DNA of 64,000 bases from Paenibacillus sp. 1_12 (lineage in GTDB: Bacteria; Bacillota; Bacilli; Paenibacillales; NBRC-103111), in assembly GCF_900114475.1 (NCBI RefSeq), contig NZ_FOTE01000012.1, positions 62,001 to 126,000 on the forward strand, written 5' to 3'. A program made the position numbers and the translations under genes. The stretch's first letter is position 1. Each line of letters opens with the position of its first letter. Under the pieces are notes generated by a model that was not told the DNA's origin, did not search any database, and saw only the letters and a program-made list of their open reading frames with translations. Positions 47,769-57,672 of the stretch are shown here, piece by piece.

Positions 47769-48374
47769 CTATGAATTTATTGGGGAAATCTGTTGATTTG
47801 CAGGCCATATGCGGCTTACTGACACAAGTTTCTGCTCGGCATCAAGCGTCATTTTGTAAATATCAGGACTCGAGATCTGCTTCCAAAATGCCAGTCCGTA
47901 AGCTTCGCTGTCCCAATTACTCATTAGGATCGTCATGATATTACCGTGGGTACCGATGGCAAACCGTTTTCCCTGATGTCGATTCAGTACACGCTGCAAT
48001 GCTTCCATCCCCCGCTGCTGCGCTGCATGATTCGACTCCCCGCCAGGCAGCGCATAATCTTGATCGGTGAAGACCCGCTCTATCGCAGCCATAAAACCCT
48101 CTCCCTCGATCACATGATCCAGTCCTGCCAGCAGCCGCTCCCGTAAGTTCTCTTCAAGCTCCATCTCCAAGCCAAGCTCTGCCGCTGCACCCTGCACGGT
48201 CTGTATGGCACGGGTATACGGACTGGACACCACAGCCTCCAGCTGCTCCTGCGCCAAGATTTCAGTCACACGCTCCGCATCCGCGATGCCATCGGGCGAC
48301 AACCCACGCAGCCGCTCATTCTCCTTTGAAAAGGGCGACTTCGCGTGCCGTACCCAGTATATGGTCGTGTTCAT
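47769..48374 (-). CDS. Histidine phosphatase family protein
   Basis: Phosphoglycerate-mutase-like phosphatase of 201 residues. The catalytic RHG-type motif reads YWVRHAKSPFS, with PYTRAIQT and GTHGNIMTILMSN carrying the other active-site residues. It lacks features needed to tell a phosphoglycerate mutase from a broad phosphatase. AGGAGG lies ten bases before the ATG. Confidence 0.88.
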   Translation of the reverse strand: MNTTIYWVRHAKSPFSKENERLRGLSPDGIADAERVTEILAQEQLEAVVSSPYTRAIQTVQGAAAELGLEMELEENLRERLLAGLDHVIEGEGFMAAIERVFTDQDYALPGGESNHAAQQRGMEALQRVLNRHQGKRFAIGTHGNIMTILMSNWDSEAYGLAFWKQISSPDIYKMTLDAEQKLVSVSRIWPANQQISPINS

Positions 48375-48680
48375 ATGAAATTGTCCTCCTTTCGTGAGGC
48401 TTTAATATAAGTCCTTCTGCTTAACATTTATTATAAAGATGAAAAGATATTTAACAAAGCGAAAAAGATTTTGGATTCCAGATAAAGGGAATGACCTTTA
48501 TAGTACATATATACCCAAACAAAGTGCGGTGAACTAGCAAGCCGTGCAGCCGTTATGTTCTGTAGAAGCGTTAGCATTAGCCTTATTAGCTTAAGCAACA
48601 ACTATCCGGAAGAACGTGACGTCTGCGCAAGCTATCCCGATTTACGGCACTTTGAAGCTTACCTGAAAGAGAGGAAACCG
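48375..48680. other. Upstream region of ABC importer operon
   Basis: The gap of about 300 bp holds the promoter of the importer operon. The only clear structure is a 20-bp inverted repeat ATAAAGG-N6-CCTTTAT at 48482-48501, which could bind a regulator. The open frame from 48555 upstream of the permease start has no RBS. Confidence 0.4.
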
Positions 48681-49634
48681 ATGAGTACCGATTCCACCTA
48701 TACCGACAAGCTGCCGACCACTAAGGCAAACCAGCGCTTGCGGCAACGAAAAAAGCGGCCTCGCTCCTATTGGATGCCCTATTTGCTGATAGCCCCTGCT
48801 GTACTGCTCATTATGGGCTTCCTATTTTACCCGATGGCTAATGTATTCTATTACAGCTTTCAGAACTTTAATCCTGCCAAGCCTTATTATAACGGATTCA
48901 TCGGCTTGGACAATTTCAAGGCCATCTTCAGTACCGATGAGCTGTTTGCTTCGAGTCTGCTCATCTCTTTCAAATGGGTGACCATCGAAGTCGTATTCCA
49001 GCTCCTGTTCGGACTATTGATCGCCCTGCTGCTCACGCAAACATTCGCCATGCGCGGACTGTTTCGTTCCATTGCGATCATGCCATGGGCAGTCTCCGGG
49101 GTCATAACCTCTACCATGTGGTCGCTGCTGTTCAACGAGCATATGGGGTTGATCAACAGTCTGTTCATTAAGCTTGGCTTCATTGAAAAGAACTTTGCCT
49201 GGCTGGCTGATATGAATACCGTGTTCCCAGCGATTATTATTACCGAGCTGTGGCGGGGAATTCCCTTTTTCACGATTACGATGCTTGCCGCGCTGCAGAC
49301 GATTCCGCAGGATTTGTACGAGTCTGCAACCGTCGATGGTGCGGGGAGATGGAAGTCGTTCATCCACATTACGATTCCTTTTCTCAAAAATTCAATTATC
49401 CTTTCTACACTACTTCGAGCGGTCTGGGAATTTAACAATGTTGATTTGATCTTCACCATGACCGGCGGAGGTCCCGCCAATGCAACAACAACACTGACGA
49501 TGTATGTGGCTAATCAGGCGATTGTTGCGCAAAACTTTGGATACGGCTCTGCGCTGACCGTCATTAGCTTTCTCATTTTGCTTGTGTTTGCCATGGGTTA
49601 TCTGAAATTGAGTCGTTTCGGCAAGGAGGGCTAG
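48681..49634 (+). CDS. ABC sugar importer, permease 1 (MalF/UgpA type)
   Basis: Inner-membrane permease of 317 residues with six helices (about residues 35-310) and the EAA loop ESATVDGAGRWKSFIHIT that contacts the ATPase. The open frame starts at 48555, but ATG at 48681 has AGAGAGG six bases upstream. It is the first gene of permease-permease-binding protein; no ATPase gene is linked, as is common in these operons, where a shared MsmX-type ATPase serves. Confidence 0.92.
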   Translation: MSTDSTYTDKLPTTKANQRLRQRKKRPRSYWMPYLLIAPAVLLIMGFLFYPMANVFYYSFQNFNPAKPYYNGFIGLDNFKAIFSTDELFASSLLISFKWVTIEVVFQLLFGLLIALLLTQTFAMRGLFRSIAIMPWAVSGVITSTMWSLLFNEHMGLINSLFIKLGFIEKNFAWLADMNTVFPAIIITELWRGIPFFTITMLAALQTIPQDLYESATVDGAGRWKSFIHITIPFLKNSIILSTLLRAVWEFNNVDLIFTMTGGGPANATTTLTMYVANQAIVAQNFGYGSALTVISFLILLVFAMGYLKLSRFGKEG

Positions 49635-49638
49635 ACAG

Positions 49639-50469
49639 ATGTTAAAAAGCTTGGACCGTTTATTCGTATTAAGGCTGCCGCTGCTGCTGGCGATGGCATT
49701 CACCTTGTTTCCTCTCTATTGGGCCGTAGTTACCTCACTGAAGCAGGAAGGTGAAATCACCCGCTTACCTATCCGATATTGGCCAGAGCTTATCACCTTT
49801 GAAAATTATTTCGTCGCTTGGAACAATGTCGGCTTCTCGACCTTTTTCAAAAACAGTGTGTTCGTCTCAGCCATGACCGTCATCATCGTATTGATCTGCT
49901 CGGTACTGGTAGGCTACGCAATCAGCCGCTTTACGTTCAAGGGCAAAGCCGCGTTTATGATCATGCTGCTCTGTACACAGTTTGTACCGGGCGCGATGCT
50001 CCTGATTCCATTATTCATGATCTTCAAGCAGCTTGGTCTGACGAGCAACCTGCTTGCCCTCATTATTACGTACAGTACGTTCCAGCTTCCGTTCAATTCG
50101 CTGCTTATGAGCGGGTTTATCAGTAATATTCCTGAGGCACTGGAGGAAGCGGCCATGGTCGATGGCTGCAGCCGATTAAAGGCGATTTTCCTCGTGATCT
50201 TCCCGATCCTACTGCCAGGTATCGTGGCAACGACGGTATTCACCTTCATCAGTGCCTGGAACGAATTTCTGTTTGCGCTTATGTTTATCAGTAAGCCCGC
50301 ATTGTTCACGTTGCCTGTTGGCTTACGGTATATGCAGGGAGAATTCGATATTCATTACGGTGCGCTTGCTGCCGGAAGCTTGATTTCTTTACTGCCTGCC
50401 GTCATCTTATTCGCTTTTGTACAAAAATATCTGGTTCAGGGCATGGGTTCTGGTGCCGTCAAAGGTTAA
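49639..50469 (+). CDS. ABC sugar importer, permease 2 (MalG type)
   Basis: Second permease, 276 residues, six helices and the loop EEAAMVDGCSRLKAIFLVIF. AGGAGG lies at the end of the preceding gene, 4 bp upstream, so the two are translationally coupled. Its sugar cannot be inferred; the following YesM/YesN pair suggests a plant polysaccharide product. Confidence 0.93.
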   Translation: MLKSLDRLFVLRLPLLLAMAFTLFPLYWAVVTSLKQEGEITRLPIRYWPELITFENYFVAWNNVGFSTFFKNSVFVSAMTVIIVLICSVLVGYAISRFTFKGKAAFMIMLLCTQFVPGAMLLIPLFMIFKQLGLTSNLLALIITYSTFQLPFNSLLMSGFISNIPEALEEAAMVDGCSRLKAIFLVIFPILLPGIVATTVFTFISAWNEFLFALMFISKPALFTLPVGLRYMQGEFDIHYGALAAGSLISLLPAVILFAFVQKYLVQGMGSGAVKG

Positions 50470-50534
50470 GCTTGAACTAATTTCCCTCGGGGATTAGCAT
50501 ACATGTAGGAGATTGAAAGGGAGATGTGGAAAGC

Positions 50535-51914
50535 ATGTTAAAAAAAATGACTTCGTTGCTTACTTTAGGAGCGCTTGGTTTCTCCGTATTGACAGGTTGT
50601 GGGAGCGGTGACACTGCGGCGGGTGGCGCAACTGCCACTACTCCAGCCAGCACCAAGCCTGCGGACACAGCTAAACCAGCCGATCCAGCTAAGCCCGCTG
50701 AAAATGTGAAAATCACTTTCTGGGATGAGAACGCCGGTCCGGACCGTACACCTTATTTGCAGGAAATTATTAAGCGCTTTCAAGCTAAAAACCCAAACAT
50801 TACTGTCGAATATGTCGGAATTCCAAGCACCTCGGCCAAGCAGAAGTATGATGTAGCCATCGCCTCCAACGATACGCCGGATATCGCCGGAATCAATAAC
50901 ATCTGGATTTCCGATTTTGCTGCCAAAGGTGTGCTGCTTGCTCTTGACCCTTACTTCGATAAATGGAGTGACAAGGACAAGATCACCAAGAGCCTGATCG
51001 ACTATAACCGTACGCTGGTACCGGACAAGAAGCTGTATCAAATTCCCGGCACGATGTATATGGATGTGTTCTGGTACCGTACCGATTGGATCAAAGAAGC
51101 CGGATTGAATCCGCCTACGACCTGGGATGACTACTTCAAGGATGTCGAAAAGCTGACCGATCCTAGCAAAAACCGATTCGGCTATACGATTCGCGGCGGT
51201 GTGGGCAGTATTAACCAGCTGACAACTGCGATGTACGCCTATTCCGGTGTAGAGCGTTACTTTAACGATAAAGGTAAAGCAACGGTCAACGATCCAAAGA
51301 ACTTGGAATTCCTCAAAAAATATGTCGGCATGTATAAAAAGTATACACCTACCAGCGATATCACTAACGCCTACAAGGAAATGGTCGCTACGTTTGATAC
51401 CGGAACAGCCGCTATCGTTCAGCACAATTTTGGTTCTTACAACAATCATGTGCAGTCCATCGGTGAGGGTAAATTCGCAGCAACGATCCTGCCGAAATCG
51501 AGTACCGGCAAAACAATTGTAGCCCCAAGCGCCAACGGCTACGGAATTTTCAAAAACAGCAAGCATCCACAGGAAACATGGGAGTTCTTCAAATTTATCC
51601 TTTCCAGTGAATCCCAAGCCTATTGGAATGAGAAAATCGGTCAAATGCCTATCAACGCTGACGCGCTGCAAAGCGACTATGTAAAGAAATCGCAGCACAT
51701 TCAAGACGGAGCCAAGGTTATGTCCGATAAAGATACTGTCGTACTAGACGTGCCAATCTACTTACCGGATTACAGCAGCATCCTGGCTCAGACACTGGAG
51801 CCTAACTTCCAAAAGGTCATGTCTGGGGCTATGACAGCTGAGGCGTTCCTCGATGGATGGGCTAGCGCGATGGAGAAGGCCAAGGTGGAATATGATAAGA
51901 GTATAAAAAAATAG
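50535..51914 (+). CDS. ABC sugar importer, extracellular solute-binding lipoprotein
   Basis: Family 1 solute-binding protein of 459 residues. The signal peptide ends in the lipobox VLTGC, then comes a Pro/Ala/Thr/Lys-rich linker and the binding domain with KITFWDENAGPD, PDIAGINNIWISDF and YRTDWIKEAGLNPPTTWDD. GTG at 50526 is too close to AGGGAG, so ATG at 50535 is used. It sits third, after both permeases, while in many operons it comes first. Confidence 0.92.
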   Translation: MLKKMTSLLTLGALGFSVLTGCGSGDTAAGGATATTPASTKPADTAKPADPAKPAENVKITFWDENAGPDRTPYLQEIIKRFQAKNPNITVEYVGIPSTSAKQKYDVAIASNDTPDIAGINNIWISDFAAKGVLLALDPYFDKWSDKDKITKSLIDYNRTLVPDKKLYQIPGTMYMDVFWYRTDWIKEAGLNPPTTWDDYFKDVEKLTDPSKNRFGYTIRGGVGSINQLTTAMYAYSGVERYFNDKGKATVNDPKNLEFLKKYVGMYKKYTPTSDITNAYKEMVATFDTGTAAIVQHNFGSYNNHVQSIGEGKFAATILPKSSTGKTIVAPSANGYGIFKNSKHPQETWEFFKFILSSESQAYWNEKIGQMPINADALQSDYVKKSQHIQDGAKVMSDKDTVVLDVPIYLPDYSSILAQTLEPNFQKVMSGAMTAEAFLDGWASAMEKAKVEYDKSIKK

Positions 51915-51981
51915 CCTGCTTCTCTCCCGTTAATCCTTCGCAGTCAATGTGATGCATAACACTATAATAATCTGAATGCTG

Positions 51982-52062
51982 CCAAGCCATCTTTTGGGAC
52001 CGCGCTGCAACTCCCCTTGAACGGGTAGATGTCAACGCGGTTGCAAAGCTTGGTTCTTTTTT
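51982..52062 (+). terminator. Probable terminator after importer operon
   Basis: CCAAGC (51982) pairs with GCTTGG (52048), and within it ACCGCG (51999) with CGCGGT (52036), followed by TTCTTTTTT. The internal loop is asymmetric. It would separate the importer from the YesM/YesN pair. Confidence 0.45.
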
Positions 52063-52123
52063 CCATTTAAACCCTCTCTTTAGTCAGGCCTTATGCTATC
52101 ATGAAACCATGGGGGGATTGACC

Positions 52124-53911
52124 TTGTCGTTTATTCGCAACCGTTCACTGAAATCATCCATTTTGCGATTATTTATTCCGATTATGACGCTGTTCGTCTT
52201 TATTACCGGATTGTTTTCCTACCTGCTTGCTTCCGATCAGCTGCAGCAAAATGCATTTACGAGTATTTCCGATACGGTATCGCAAACCCAAAGCTTTTTT
52301 AATGATAAATTAACCGATGTGGTCACCAGTCTGACTATTCTTGACAGCGATTCCGATTTGTCTGATATTACGACACGTACACAAAACCCTGAGTACCAGC
52401 TGCATACGGATGATTATTTATTGTTGAACAAAGCGCTAAACCGCGCGTTCCCCGACCGTGGTGCCTTAATCGACTCCACACTGCTTTACTACAATTATGA
52501 CCGTCCCGCGTTTTATAGAAAAGATGATCTGACTGTACAAGTGCGAATTTCCCTTGAGCCTTACAAGCTTCGGCAGGCAACTGACCCAACCTCCGTCATC
52601 CATTGGCTGACCCTGCATACCGATCCGGTTGCCAAATCACTGAATAATAACTATAACGGAAAAGTCGTCAGCTTATATAAGCTTCTTGGCAAAGACGTGG
52701 ACAACAGCAAAGGCATTATTCTTTTTAATATCAAAGACTCCTTTTTCAAGACGATCCTGACTACGCCGACCATCAGCAATAATGGCTACCTCTGTCTCGT
52801 GAGCGAGGACGGTTTGATCTCTTACAAGAAAATCGCGGATAAATACGATATCAAGGACGCCGAGCTTCAGGCCCAAATCCTGCAATCGAAGCAAACGTCC
52901 GGACAAATGACGATTACGAACGAATACGGTAAAGAAATGCTGGTCGTCTACGATACCCTTCGAATCAACAGATGGAAAATCGCCGCGGTCATACCTAAGG
53001 AAGAATTGCTGAACAAGGTCAGCTATATCAAGTACCTCAGTCTGGCAGTCATGTCGGTTTTATTCGTGATCGTGATCCTCTTTTCCAACGTCATGGCCAA
53101 CTTTATTACGAAGCCGATCATTCAACTGACCCGCAAAATCAATACAATTGAAGAGGGTCATCTCGATATCGAATTCAAAGAATACCCGAACAATGAGATT
53201 GGTGTGCTGAACCGCGGTATGCGGGATATGCTGCAGCGGATTAAACAGCTGCTCGTCCAGGTTGAGGATGAACAGGAAAAGAAGCGGTCAGCCGAACTCG
53301 CAGCGCTGCAATTTCAGATTCGACCGCATTTTTTATACAATACGCTTTACTCTATCAAGCATCTGATCGAAATGGACGAAAAACAGGAAGCCAGTCAAAT
53401 GGTGTCCGCACTTGCCGATTTTTTTCGAATCTCGATCAGCAAAGGCAGTGAAATTATCCCTGTTTCCCAGGAAATTGAGCATATCAACCATTATTTTACG
53501 ATCCAGCAAATGCGGTATGGTGACAGCTTTACGTATAGCATTAAAGTCGACCCCGAGCTGCTCGATTATAAAATGGTCAAGCTGACCCTGCAGCCTCTTG
53601 TGGAAAACGCGATCTATCACGGCATGAAGCAAATCCGCAGGAAAGGCCATATTCGTATCGTTGGAACGATCCAAGGCGAAGATGGCGTAATTCGTGTGGA
53701 GGATAATGGTGCCGGGATGTCGGCTGAGCAGCTGGTGCACATCAACCGCGCATTGCTGGAGGTCATGAATAAAGGTGAAGAGGCGGTCGGCTTCGGCGTG
53801 TGCAACGTGCACAAGCGGCTGCAGCTGAATTACGGAATGTCCTACGGCCTCTGTTATGAGAGCAGCCCCGAGACGGGAACCGTAGCAATTGTCACATTTA
53901 GAAAACAGTAG
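52124..53911 (+). CDS. YesM-type sensor histidine kinase
   Basis: Membrane kinase of about 595 residues: N-terminal helix (about 12-34), an extracellular Cache-like sensor of about 250 residues, a second helix (about 300-320), HAMP (INTIEEGHLDIEFKEYP), a His_kinase domain with QIRPHFLYNTLYSIKH and a HATPase with PLVENAIYHGMKQI. ATG at 52109 has no RBS; TTG at 52124 lies behind GGGGGGA. It is followed 73 bp later by its YesN-type regulator. The sensor probably reads the sugar imported by the operon before it. Confidence 0.92.
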   Translation: MSFIRNRSLKSSILRLFIPIMTLFVFITGLFSYLLASDQLQQNAFTSISDTVSQTQSFFNDKLTDVVTSLTILDSDSDLSDITTRTQNPEYQLHTDDYLLLNKALNRAFPDRGALIDSTLLYYNYDRPAFYRKDDLTVQVRISLEPYKLRQATDPTSVIHWLTLHTDPVAKSLNNNYNGKVVSLYKLLGKDVDNSKGIILFNIKDSFFKTILTTPTISNNGYLCLVSEDGLISYKKIADKYDIKDAELQAQILQSKQTSGQMTITNEYGKEMLVVYDTLRINRWKIAAVIPKEELLNKVSYIKYLSLAVMSVLFVIVILFSNVMANFITKPIIQLTRKINTIEEGHLDIEFKEYPNNEIGVLNRGMRDMLQRIKQLLVQVEDEQEKKRSAELAALQFQIRPHFLYNTLYSIKHLIEMDEKQEASQMVSALADFFRISISKGSEIIPVSQEIEHINHYFTIQQMRYGDSFTYSIKVDPELLDYKMVKLTLQPLVENAIYHGMKQIRRKGHIRIVGTIQGEDGVIRVEDNGAGMSAEQLVHINRALLEVMNKGEEAVGFGVCNVHKRLQLNYGMSYGLCYESSPETGTVAIVTFRKQ

Positions 53912-53984
53912 TTTTCCGACAGGAAGCTCAGTAACGCTTGCAAAGTCGTTTTCCTACGGACAACTTTTAGGAGGGGATCCCCAC

Positions 53985-55565
53985 ATGTACAAAGTAGCCA
54001 TCATTGATGACGAAGTCATTATCATTCGCGGGTTAAGCAAAAATATAGATTGGCAGGGGAACGGCTTCGAGCTGATCGGCTCCGCATCGGATGGAGAGGA
54101 AGGCTTGAAGCTCATAGCCGAAAAACGGCCCCAGCTCATTATTACGGATATTCGTATGCCCTTCGTAGATGGCTTCGAGCTGACCGAGCAGGTCGTCAAG
54201 GCTTACCCAGACACAAAGATTATCATGCTGACCAGCTATGATGATTTCGAATTTGCCAAGCGTGCGCTCCAGCTAAAGGTATTTGATTATTTACTTAAAC
54301 CTGTAGACAGTGAAAAATTGCTGGACACCGCCAAGCGAGCCATGCAGGAGCTTGAATATGAATGCGTCATGAAGCAAAAGGTCGTCGAGGGCATGCCGCT
54401 TCTGAAGCAGCGTTTTCTCGAAAAGCTGATCGACGGAAAGCTTACGCTTTCGGAGATCCGTTCCGGTAGTGAATTTCTCGACCTCCAACTAGCTGCCTCG
54501 CGCTATGCCGTTATTCTGCTCAAGGCTGATGACTATAGCTATCCGGAATACCAGAATCGGTTTGGTAAAGAGGTGCTCAAATATTGCATACTCAACGTAT
54601 CCGAAGAAACGCTGACCAGCTTGGGCAAGGGACTGGTGTTTAACTCCTTCGAGGATGAAGTCGTACTTATTGTTTGCGCCGATGGCAAAGAGAAGGAAGC
54701 CGAACAGCAAGCGTATGAGATTGCAGAGACGATTCGCGGCAACGTAGAGAAGTTTTTGAAAACCACCGTCACAGCGGGCATTGGGTTCGCGTATGAGCAC
54801 ACTGCAGAAATCGCGCTGTCATATCAAGGCGCACGTTCTGCTTTGGAATTTCGGCATATCCTGGGAACCAATCGCGTCCTGACTGTAGCCGATACCGGCG
54901 ATGCTCCACATAAGGAATCTGTTGAATTAAGTGTTCTGGAAAAGGAGCTGGCCGTTAAGGTCAAGCTGGGCTTGGAGGACGAGGCACTATCTGTCCTGAG
55001 CAGCATGGAACAGGCAATTATCGAGAGCCAATCGGTTTCCTTATCCCGAATGCGTCTGATTGGCGTAGAGATTTCCGTACTGCTGTATAAGGAGTTGGAG
55101 GAGCAGGCGAAGCAATTGGATGATTTCTATGCCGTCTATACGAAGCAGCAGCAGATGCAAACCGTGTATGAAATCTTTGCCTCGATACGCCAGCTCGTCA
55201 TTCAGCTTGTCGCGATCGTTAACAATCAACGCGATCACCAGATCAAGAAGTTGATTCATCGAGCCGTCGCATACATGGAGCTGCATTACGATCAAGAGGG
55301 GCTGTCACTACAGAATGTATCCAGCGTCGTGCACATCAGCCCCACCTATTTAAGCATTATTTTCAAAAAGGAAAAAAATATTAATTTCAGCGATTTCCTT
55401 TACCAACTGCGGATGAATAAAGCCATGGAGCTGCTGCGGATATCAGATCTCAAATCGTATGAGGTCGCCGAAAAGGTCGGTTATCGCAACCCACAGTATT
55501 TTAGTGTCTGCTTTAAAAAATACACCGGCTTATCACCCTCTGAATTCAAACAGGTAAAGAGTTAG
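53985..55565 (+). CDS. YesN-type response regulator with AraC DNA-binding domain
   Basis: A 526-residue regulator. The receiver has phosphoacceptor D55 (LIITDIRMPFVDGFEL) and LKPVD; a long middle section is typical of the YesN group; the C-terminal AraC helix-turn-helix is VSSVVHISPTYLSIIFKKE plus AEKVGYRNPQYFSVCFKKY. The frame opens at 53889, but ATG at 53985 has AGGAGGGG upstream. It follows the YesM-type kinase and probably activates the importer operon. Confidence 0.94.
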   Translation: MYKVAIIDDEVIIIRGLSKNIDWQGNGFELIGSASDGEEGLKLIAEKRPQLIITDIRMPFVDGFELTEQVVKAYPDTKIIMLTSYDDFEFAKRALQLKVFDYLLKPVDSEKLLDTAKRAMQELEYECVMKQKVVEGMPLLKQRFLEKLIDGKLTLSEIRSGSEFLDLQLAASRYAVILLKADDYSYPEYQNRFGKEVLKYCILNVSEETLTSLGKGLVFNSFEDEVVLIVCADGKEKEAEQQAYEIAETIRGNVEKFLKTTVTAGIGFAYEHTAEIALSYQGARSALEFRHILGTNRVLTVADTGDAPHKESVELSVLEKELAVKVKLGLEDEALSVLSSMEQAIIESQSVSLSRMRLIGVEISVLLYKELEEQAKQLDDFYAVYTKQQQMQTVYEIFASIRQLVIQLVAIVNNQRDHQIKKLIHRAVAYMELHYDQEGLSLQNVSSVVHISPTYLSIIFKKEKNINFSDFLYQLRMNKAMELLRISDLKSYEVAEKVGYRNPQYFSVCFKKYTGLSPSEFKQVKS

Positions 55566-55614
55566 GATTACGCCCAACACCGATACGTTTAGCAGACAGC
55601 CAGACAGCCATGAA

Positions 55615-56394
55615 TCAGCTGTGATGGTTCTTGTAAATGTTCAGTGCCTGCTCCATTCTTTGCAAGTAGGACGGGCTATTGTCGGAGCAAATAAATTGCA
55701 CATCGGCACATCCCGAACTCTCCAGCAAGGAATGGCTAACTAGCAGCTCATCCAGATGGTTAATCGTTCCACTGCTGCCATCAATAATTTGGATATGCTT
55801 GGGAAGTAGCTTTCTTAGGATCAGTTTATAAAAAGGATAATGCGTGCATCCCAATACTACCGTTCCATAATTATTCAGATCATACGGCGCGAACTTGGCT
55901 GTGAAATAGTTTGCCATTACGGTCTCGTCAAACTGCAGTTGCTCACAGTATTGGACCAATTCAGGCAGTGGCAATGAATCCACAATACTGAGGTCGTCTA
56001 TTCGGTTCACCAATTCGATATATTTGGATTCACGCAGGGTCAATGGCGTAGCCAGAACCAGCACCCGCCTTCCGTTCGCACGGCTCAGCTGTACAGCAGG
56101 TTTCACTGCTGGCTCCATACCAATAATGGGTATCGAGGTGTAGACGCTTCTCAGCTCTGCTATCGCAATGCTTGTGGCTGTATTACAGGCGATAACCAGC
56201 GCTTTAATATCCAGCTGCATCATCCGGTCTACCGCTTCAAAAATATACTGTTTAACCTCTTGCTTCGGTTTTGTTCCATATGGAACATGTAGCGTATCTG
56301 CGTAATAGTAAAAATCCTCTTGGGGAAAGCGTCTCATGCCTTCATGTAGAACCGTGATACCGCCTAATCCCGAATCAAAAAAAGCTATTCTCAT
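55615..56394 (-). CDS. murI: Glutamate racemase
   Basis: Converts L- to D-glutamate for peptidoglycan. DSGLGGITVLHE, the catalytic cysteines in ACNTATS and GCTHYPFY are all present. At 259 residues it has the normal length. It faces the YesN gene convergently with about 50 bp between. Paralogue or RacE naming cannot be settled. Confidence 0.94.
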   Translation of the reverse strand: MRIAFFDSGLGGITVLHEGMRRFPQEDFYYYADTLHVPYGTKPKQEVKQYIFEAVDRMMQLDIKALVIACNTATSIAIAELRSVYTSIPIIGMEPAVKPAVQLSRANGRRVLVLATPLTLRESKYIELVNRIDDLSIVDSLPLPELVQYCEQLQFDETVMANYFTAKFAPYDLNNYGTVVLGCTHYPFYKLILRKLLPKHIQIIDGSSGTINHLDELLVSHSLLESSGCADVQFICSDNSPSYLQRMEQALNIYKNHHS

Positions 56395-56550
56395 TTCTCC
56401 ACCTGATTCGTTTAAGAATATAATTGTATTTAAGCACTACACTTTATTATACCCCTATTGTCAGGAAAGCCAATAGACACCGCGCAAATCAAGCGGCTGC
56501 TTAATATCATTTAGGCTGGTCCCCCTGACTTCACCCTGCCCAGCTCTCAA

Positions 56551-57273
56551 TTAACGGCTTGCAGACAGCACATACACCTTCACATTCCGTTTGACACCAA
56601 ATTCTAGCGCTTCTCCCACATCGTTCATAAATACATCAATTCGGGCGCCACGGACGGCCGAACCCGTGTCCTCAGCCGTCCGTATGCCGACTCCATCGAT
56701 GAACACCTCGGTGCCAATTGGAATCACCGCTGGATCTACAGCGATTGTACGTCCTTCCTCCGCTTTACTTCCGCTAAAGGTAATGCCGTATTCCGGATGG
56801 CCCTCCGACTTGCCTGTAGACTCCTTACCCGCTGTATAAGCAGTTAAGGTTGAACTCATCACCTGACTAATGACCTTGGGCTGATCATCTGGTATGGGGA
56901 TGACAGCTTCAGCAGCAGGGATATGCAGTTGTTGTCCTGCAGCAAGAAGCTGCGTGGGCTCCAACTGGTTCTCCTCGGCAAGAGAATTCACGGAATTACC
57001 AAACTGCTGCGCAATATGCTCAAGGGTATCCCCCTCATTAACCTGATATAGAATTCGCTTTGGTTGGTTGCGCTGTACGTCTTCCAGCTCAGACTGTTGG
57101 CTCGGCTCCCAAACGGGACCATTCATGGTGCTATCAGCTTTGGCATCGGACTCAGCCATCGAAGCAGCGTTCAGCTCCCAGCTACTGCTAGCATATGAAT
57201 GCAAGTCCAGTTTCAATCCCAGTATGCAAAAAAACAGAAGAACATACAGTGATTTTATATTCCTTTGATCCAT
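56551..57273 (-). CDS. LysM-3D domain exported protein
   Basis: Exported protein of 240 residues. A signal peptide (about 1-30) is followed by a LysM peptidoglycan-binding motif (YQVNEGDTLEHIAQQFGNSV) and a 3D domain with DPAVIPIGTEVFIDG and DTGSAVRGARIDVFMND, whose three aspartates give the domain its name. Such domains belong to lytic transglycosylase-like enzymes (YabE/YuiC type). It probably acts in cell-wall remodelling during growth or sporulation. GGAGG precedes the ATG. Confidence 0.92.
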   Translation of the reverse strand: MDQRNIKSLYVLLFFCILGLKLDLHSYASSSWELNAASMAESDAKADSTMNGPVWEPSQQSELEDVQRNQPKRILYQVNEGDTLEHIAQQFGNSVNSLAEENQLEPTQLLAAGQQLHIPAAEAVIPIPDDQPKVISQVMSSTLTAYTAGKESTGKSEGHPEYGITFSGSKAEEGRTIAVDPAVIPIGTEVFIDGVGIRTAEDTGSAVRGARIDVFMNDVGEALEFGVKRNVKVYVLSASR

Positions 57274-57430
57274 GCGTATAGGTCCTCCTTAAGGCAATGT
57301 AAAATAGTAAATCATAAAAAGCAGATTACTAGACTACAGTTACCCCAATTTCTCTACCGCAAACCTTCCTAATTATGTAAATTGGTATTTATAAACATAA
57401 AAAACCGCTATTTATTCATCTTTTCCATAG

Positions 57431-57472
57431 TTATCCACAATTTTATCCACAATTCATGCACATATATCCACA
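57431..57472 (+). promoter_or_regulatory. Cluster of three DnaA boxes
   Basis: TTATCCACA occurs at 57431-57439 and 57443-57451, with a third, one-mismatch copy ATATCCACA at 57464-57472. All point the same way within 42 bp. There is no dnaA, dnaN or rpmH nearby, so this is not the main origin. Confidence 0.7.
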
Positions 57473-57526
57473 TGATTTCATTAACACTTCCATACATCTC
57501 CAAGAACAGCTATTTGTTTCGTGCCC

Positions 57527-57555
57527 ATGACAAAGTGTTATTAAAATGGTAATAT
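57527..57555 (+). promoter_or_regulatory. Probable sigma-A promoter of the PAS kinase
   Basis: ATGACA (57527-57532) and TAATAT (57550-57555) with 17 bp between them, about 55 bp downstream of the DnaA boxes. This gives an untranslated leader of about 210 bases. Confidence 0.5.
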
Positions 57556-57672
57556 AGTCCTAAATAAAGGAAACGAAATAAAAAATAGTTAAGGGTACAA
57601 ATCTTTATTTCAAGAGCTGCTGCCATAACTGCTGAATGACTAAGGAATTATTAACAAGGGAGTCTTTCAAGT

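Noticed and set aside
50565-51704. Long antisense ORF (379 codons) opposite the solute-binding protein gene
   Set aside because: It is a codon-bias shadow of a well-supported gene, has no RBS and no recognisable domain.
57431-57472. Chromosomal origin of replication
   Set aside because: DnaA boxes are present, but there are only three and no dnaA, dnaN, recF, gyrB or rpmH gene in the window.
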